NCBI GenBank assembly: GCA_023388255.1
Contig: JAEWGO010000021.1
Span: 1 to 64,000 of the forward strand
DNA from: Pseudomonadota bacterium
GTDB lineage: Bacteria > Pseudomonadota > Gammaproteobacteria > Xanthomonadales > Rhodanobacteraceae
DNA length: 64,000 bases
Direction: 5' to 3'
The notes under the pieces are model-generated. The model made no database searches and was not told the DNA's origin. It worked only from the letters and a program-made list of their open reading frames with translations. The position numbers and the translations under genes were made by a program. Position 1 is the first letter of the stretch. Each line of letters starts with the position of its first letter. Shown here in pieces: positions 60,032 through 64,000 of this stretch.

Positions 60032-63000
60032 ATATCTCCGAACTGTTCGTTCGCCGCCCGGTGATGACCACCCTGGTCATGGTCGGCATCCTCGTGTTCG
60101 GCATCGTCGGCTATCGCGCGCTGCCGGTCGCGGCTTTGCCGAACGTCGATTTCCCCACGATCTCGGTGTCGGCCTCGCTGCCCGGCGCTTCGCCGGAGAC
60201 GATGGCATCGGCAGTGGCGACACCGCTCGAAAAGCAGTTCTCGACGATCCCGGCGGTCGATTCGATGACTTCGTCGAGTTCGCTCGGCAGCACCTCGATC
60301 ACCTTGCAGTTCTCGCTCGATCGCAACATCGATGCCGCTGCGCAGGACGTGCAGGCGGCGATCTCCGCCGCGCTGCGCCAGTTGCCGACGCAGATGACGA
60401 CGCCGCCGACATTCCGCAAGGTCAACCCGGCCGACGCGCCGGTGTTCTACATCGCGTTCACCTCGAAGACCTTGCGCCTGTCGGCGCTCGACGAATTCGC
60501 CGAGAACACGCTCGCGCAGCGCATCTCGACCGTCAACGGCGTCGCGCAGGTGAATGTCTACGGCTCGCAGAAATATGCCGTGCGCATCGATCTCGATCCG
60601 GACGCGCTGGCCGGCCGCGGACTCGGCATCGACACCGTCGCGAAAGCGGTCGGTTCCGGCAACGTGAATCTGCCGACAGGCACCTTGTATGGCCCGAATC
60701 GCGTCTACAACGTCAATGTCGATGGCCAGTTGAAGGATGCGGCCGCATTCGGCGGCATGATCGTCAGCTACCAGAACGGCGCGCCTGTTCGCCTGAACGA
60801 CATCGCGCACGTCTACGACGGCGTGCAGAACGACAAGGGTGGCGCGTTCATCAACGATCAGCGGGGCGTCGTGCTGGCGATCCAGAAACAGCCCGGCACC
60901 AACACGATCAAGGTGGTCGAGGACATCAAGGCCATGCTGCCGGCGTTCCAGCGCACCTTGCCGGCCGGCGCCGAGCTGCGCGTGATCTACGACCGCTCGC
61001 AGAGCATCCGGGAATCGGTCGCCGACGTGAAGTTCAGCCTGCTGCTCGCGCTCGGCCTCGTCGTGATGGTGATCTTCGTGTTCCTGCGCAACGTGTCGGC
61101 GACCTTGATCCCTTCGCTGGCGTTGCCGATGTCGATCGTCGGCACGTTCGCGGTGATGTATTCGCTCGGTTTCAGCATCGACAATCTTTCGCTGATGGCG
61201 CTGACTTTGTCGGTCGGCTTCGTCGTCGACGATGCGATCGTGATGCTGGAAAACATCTCGCGGCACATGGAGATGGGCAAGGACCGCCGAACCGCGACTT
61301 TCGACGGTGCCAGGGAAATCGGCTTCACGATCGTTTCGATGACGTTGTCGCTTGCGGCGGTGTTCATCCCGGTCATCTTCATGGGTGGAATCATCGGCCG
61401 CCTGCTCAGCGAATTCGCGGTCACCATCGTCGCCGCGGTACTGGTGTCCGGCTTCGTCTCCCTCAGCCTGACGCCGATGTTGTGCAGCCGCATGCTGAAG
61501 CCGCTGCACGGCGGCACGCATGGACGGCTGTTCCAGGCGAGCGAACGTGCATTCGACGCAACGCAGGCGTTCTATCGGCGCACTCTCGAAGCCTGCGTGC
61601 GGCATCGTCTCGTCGTTCTGCTGGTGTTCTTCGCGTTGGTGGTGGCGACCGGCGTGCTTGCCGTGCGCGTGCCGAAGGGGTTCCTGCCGAACGACGACAC
61701 CGGGCAGTTGTTCGTGTTCACGCAAGCCGCGCAGGACATCGGCTTCGACGCGATGATGGCCAAGCAGAAGCAGGCGCTGGACATCATTCGCAAGGATCCG
61801 AACGTCGACAACGTGATGGCCTTCGTCGGCGCCGGCGGCAGCAGCTCGACGCTGAATCTCGGACGGATGATCGTCAACCTGAAATCGCCGCACGAGCGCA
61901 AGAGCGCCGATGAAGTCGTACAGGAACTGCGGCCGAAGCTGCAGCACCTGGTGGGTTTGCAGGTATTTCCGCAGAACCTGCCGCTGATCCGCATCGGCGG
62001 GCGCCTGACCAACAGCACCTACCAGTTCACCCTGCAGGACACCGACACCAGACAATTGTTCGAGTGGACGCCGAAGCTCGTCGCCGCATTGTCGAAAGTG
62101 CCGGGTTTTCTCGACGTGACCAGCGACATGCTGATCGCCAACCCGCAGCTCGACGTGACGATCGATCGTGATGCCGCGGCCGCGTACGGCGTCACTCCGG
62201 ATGCGATCGAGAACGGGCTGTACAACGCATTCGGTCCGGCGCAGGTGTCGACGATCTACACCGCATCGGACCAGTTCTGGGTATTGATGCAGGTCGATCC
62301 GAAACGCCAGGCCGACACCGCGGTGCTGTCATCGATCTACATCACGCCGACGCAACCGCAGAAAGCGTCGACGACGGCGACATCGGGCACGACGGCGCCA
62401 ACCGCGCAACTGGTGCCGTTGTCGGCGGTCACGAAAACCGGCAACTCGGTCGGTCCGGCCACGATCAACCACCAGGGTCAGGTGCCGGCGGTCACGGTGT
62501 CGTTCAACCTCGCGCCCGGCATGGCACTCAGCGATGCCGTCGACGGCGTCAATCGCACCGTGGCCGCGTTGAAGATGCCGGACACGATCACGACCTCGTT
62601 CCAGGGTACCGCGCAGTCGTTCCAGGATTCGGTCGCCGGCATGGGCATCCTGCTGATGCTCGCGATCTTCGTGATCTACCTCGTGCTCGGCATCCTGTAC
62701 GAGAGCTTCATCCATCCGCTGACCATCCTGTCTGGCCTGCCGACCGCAGTGTTCGGCGCATTGCTGACCCTGATGGTGTTCGGCAAGGATCTGGATTTGT
62801 ATGGCGCCGTTGGCCTCATCATGCTGATCGGCATCGTCAAGAAGAACGCGATCATGATGATCGACTTCGCGCTGGAGAAGCAGCGCGGGGGCGAGGACGC
62901 GCTGCACGCGATCGTCGATGCCAGCGTGGTGCGCTTCCGGCCGATCATGATGACGACGTTCGCTGCGCTGATGGGTACCTTGCCGATAGCGCTCGGCTTT

Positions 63001-63165
63001 GGCGCCGGGGCGGAAGCTCGCCGCCCGCTTGGCCTCGCCGTGGTCGGCGGCCTGATCACGTCGCAGTTGCTGACGCTCTACATCACGCCGGTGATCTTCA
63101 TCTACTTCGAGCGGCTGCAGGAGCACCTGCACAAACGGCGCACCGACGCCGTGCAACCGGGTTGA
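60028..63165 (+). CDS. RND-family multidrug efflux permease (GTG start)
   Basis: 1045 aa, AcrB/MdtB-type HAE-1 pump. GTG at 60028 overlaps the adaptor stop by 4 bp. The proton-relay residues are visible as D401-D402 (VGFVVDDAIVMLEN) and K938 (GIVKKNAIMMIDFA). Two large periplasmic loops follow TM1 and TM7. Expected substrates are hydrophobic drugs or metabolites. No outer-membrane factor follows, so it must borrow a TolC-like channel encoded elsewhere. Around residues 775-795 there is a Thr/Ala-rich stretch (STTATSGTTAPTAQ) in the second periplasmic loop that I do not expect in standard members. Confidence 0.95.
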   Translation: MNISELFVRRPVMTTLVMVGILVFGIVGYRALPVAALPNVDFPTISVSASLPGASPETMASAVATPLEKQFSTIPAVDSMTSSSSLGSTSITLQFSLDRNIDAAAQDVQAAISAALRQLPTQMTTPPTFRKVNPADAPVFYIAFTSKTLRLSALDEFAENTLAQRISTVNGVAQVNVYGSQKYAVRIDLDPDALAGRGLGIDTVAKAVGSGNVNLPTGTLYGPNRVYNVNVDGQLKDAAAFGGMIVSYQNGAPVRLNDIAHVYDGVQNDKGGAFINDQRGVVLAIQKQPGTNTIKVVEDIKAMLPAFQRTLPAGAELRVIYDRSQSIRESVADVKFSLLLALGLVVMVIFVFLRNVSATLIPSLALPMSIVGTFAVMYSLGFSIDNLSLMALTLSVGFVVDDAIVMLENISRHMEMGKDRRTATFDGAREIGFTIVSMTLSLAAVFIPVIFMGGIIGRLLSEFAVTIVAAVLVSGFVSLSLTPMLCSRMLKPLHGGTHGRLFQASERAFDATQAFYRRTLEACVRHRLVVLLVFFALVVATGVLAVRVPKGFLPNDDTGQLFVFTQAAQDIGFDAMMAKQKQALDIIRKDPNVDNVMAFVGAGGSSSTLNLGRMIVNLKSPHERKSADEVVQELRPKLQHLVGLQVFPQNLPLIRIGGRLTNSTYQFTLQDTDTRQLFEWTPKLVAALSKVPGFLDVTSDMLIANPQLDVTIDRDAAAAYGVTPDAIENGLYNAFGPAQVSTIYTASDQFWVLMQVDPKRQADTAVLSSIYITPTQPQKASTTATSGTTAPTAQLVPLSAVTKTGNSVGPATINHQGQVPAVTVSFNLAPGMALSDAVDGVNRTVAALKMPDTITTSFQGTAQSFQDSVAGMGILLMLAIFVIYLVLGILYESFIHPLTILSGLPTAVFGALLTLMVFGKDLDLYGAVGLIMLIGIVKKNAIMMIDFALEKQRGGEDALHAIVDASVVRFRPIMMTTFAALMGTLPIALGFGAGAEARRPLGLAVVGGLITSQLLTLYITPVIFIYFERLQEHLHKRRTDAVQPG

Positions 63166-63210
63166 CCTCAATGCCGGCCGACGCACAAGCCGCGCCGGCC
63201 GGCGCCGGCA

Positions 63211-64000
63211 TCACGGTGCCGGCTTGGCGCTCGCCGCCGCGGGGTTCCATTCGGCCACCTTCGCGCGCGTCTGCGCGAGCATCGCATCGAGCGCGGCGCG
63301 GTCGTACGCGTGGCCGCGCAGCACCACGGTGTCGATCGCGCGGGTCGCGTTGATGTCCTTCAGAGGGTTCTTGTCGAGCAGCACCAGGTCAGCCGCCTTG
63401 CCGGTCGCGACGGCGCCGTAGCGATCGAGCTTGCCGAACCACGCGGGGCCGGCGCGCGTCGCGGCGGACAGCGCCTGCGCCGGCGTAAGGCCCTTCTCGA
63501 CATACAGCGTGAGTTCGTTGTGCAGGCCGATGCCGGGGTAGTCGAACGAATTGAGGAAGCCCGCGTCGGTGCCGGCCATGATCGTGACGCCGGCCTGCTG
63601 CAGCATCGGCAGCACCTTTGCGAGATGGTCGAAATGCGCGTGGCGCGCGGCGATCGCTTCCGGGCTCGCCTTGGCGGCGCGTTCGATGCGCCAGTCGTAG
63701 GTCTTGCGCAGGCCGGGGCCGATGTAGGCGAGGTAGGCGTCGTTCGCGTGCGTGTCGGCGTCGAGGAAGGCGAGGATGCGGCCGCCGTCGAGCGTCGGCG
63801 TCACGGACACGCCCTTGCGCGCGAAGTCGCGGTAGGCGGCCATCGCCGTGGCCTTGTCGAAGCCGCGGTCGAGACGCTTGTTCGCCTCGGCGCGGTCGAT
63901 GCGGCCGGCGGCGAAGTCGGCCGCGATCGCGGCTTCGTCCTTGACGCCGGCCTTGTAGGCGTAGTCGATGTGTTCGATCGAGCTGATGCCGGCGGAGACG
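63211..64000 (-). CDS. Amidohydrolase-family protein (5' end outside window)
   Basis: The last about 263 codons are present, entering from the right edge (SIEHIDYAYKAGVKD...). SIEH carries a metal-ligand histidine and MAGTDAGF the catalytic aspartate of the imidazolonepropionase/prolidase-like amidohydrolases. The C-terminal GKAADLVLLDKNPLKDI is the typical closing beta-domain motif. Probably a zinc peptidase or hydrolase of the exported Xaa-Pro dipeptidase type; the N-terminus would decide. Converges with the RND permease, 45 bp apart. Confidence 0.88.
   Translation of the reverse strand, partial: VSAGISSIEHIDYAYKAGVKDEAAIAADFAAGRIDRAEANKRLDRGFDKATAMAAYRDFARKGVSVTPTLDGGRILAFLDADTHANDAYLAYIGPGLRKTYDWRIERAAKASPEAIAARHAHFDHLAKVLPMLQQAGVTIMAGTDAGFLNSFDYPGIGLHNELTLYVEKGLTPAQALSAATRAGPAWFGKLDRYGAVATGKAADLVLLDKNPLKDINATRAIDTVVLRGHAYDRAALDAMLAQTRAKVAEWNPAAASAKPAP

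Noticed and set aside
1..64000. tRNA, rRNA, CRISPR arrays, prophage or intact insertion sequences
   Set aside because: I looked for T-loop-like words, regularly spaced repeats, integrase/transposase proteins and phage structural genes and saw none that could be supported.

Overview
The window is high-GC chromosomal DNA. Three things suggest a Xanthomonadales-type gammaproteobacterium, most like Rhodanobacteraceae (Dokdonella/Lysobacter relatives): the housekeeping gene order (rpsF-rpsR-rplI-dnaB-alr, ypjD-like<>ffh, rpsP-rimM-trmD-rplS), the many exported proteins with a short F-x-x-x-F-like tail, and the interspersed GTCATTCC and CTTCAGCC repeats. That placement is an inference from content. 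I saw no tRNA, rRNA, CRISPR array or intact insertion sequence.

Left part (1-16 kb), almost all on the minus strand. It begins with a secreted HEXXH zinc peptidase that runs off the left edge, then a FUSC-type aromatic-acid exporter. Next comes a tight operon (9634 to 5049) with three enzymes of the 2-aminomuconate branch of 3-hydroxyanthranilate (tryptophan/kynurenine) breakdown: aminomuconate-semialdehyde dehydrogenase, a RidA-type 2-aminomuconate deaminase and 3-hydroxyanthranilate dioxygenase. A beta-carbonic anhydrase and a TIKI/ChaN-like exported protein sit between them. Upstream are an Ig-repeat exported protein with a clear terminator, trhO, a catalytically atypical SDR, two small overlapping genes and asnS.

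Middle (16-37 kb), mostly plus strand: an IscA-type Fe-S carrier, the S6-S18-L9 operon with a structured leader, dnaB, alr, an unusual AI-2E transporter/B12-like/GAF fusion, radA (TTG start), a HypX-type CO-forming enzyme, the ypjD-like<>ffh divergon, rpsP-rimM-trmD-rplS with a strong terminator, htpG behind a sigma-32-like promoter, and a methionine/glutamine aminotransferase followed by its usual partner, omega-amidase.

Right part (37-64 kb) mixes accessory and core genes: ArsC-like protein, a frameshifted exported-protein pseudogene holding a 28-bp perfect palindrome, a GT39 glycosyltransferase, a lower-GC lipoprotein, a HAD phosphatase, a delta-60 repeat exported protein divergent from a CadC-like TPR regulator, an LVIVD propeller protein, yceH, a secreted alpha/beta hydrolase, a DUF4953-type metalloprotease, hslO, mfd, and an RND efflux pump (adaptor plus permease). 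It ends in an amidohydrolase that runs off the right edge.

The most striking points are a GTCATTCC palindromic repeat read in frame inside mfd, a shared C-terminal tail on three exported proteins, the carbonic anhydrase within the aminomuconate operon, the AI-2E/GAF fusion, and an orphan hypX.
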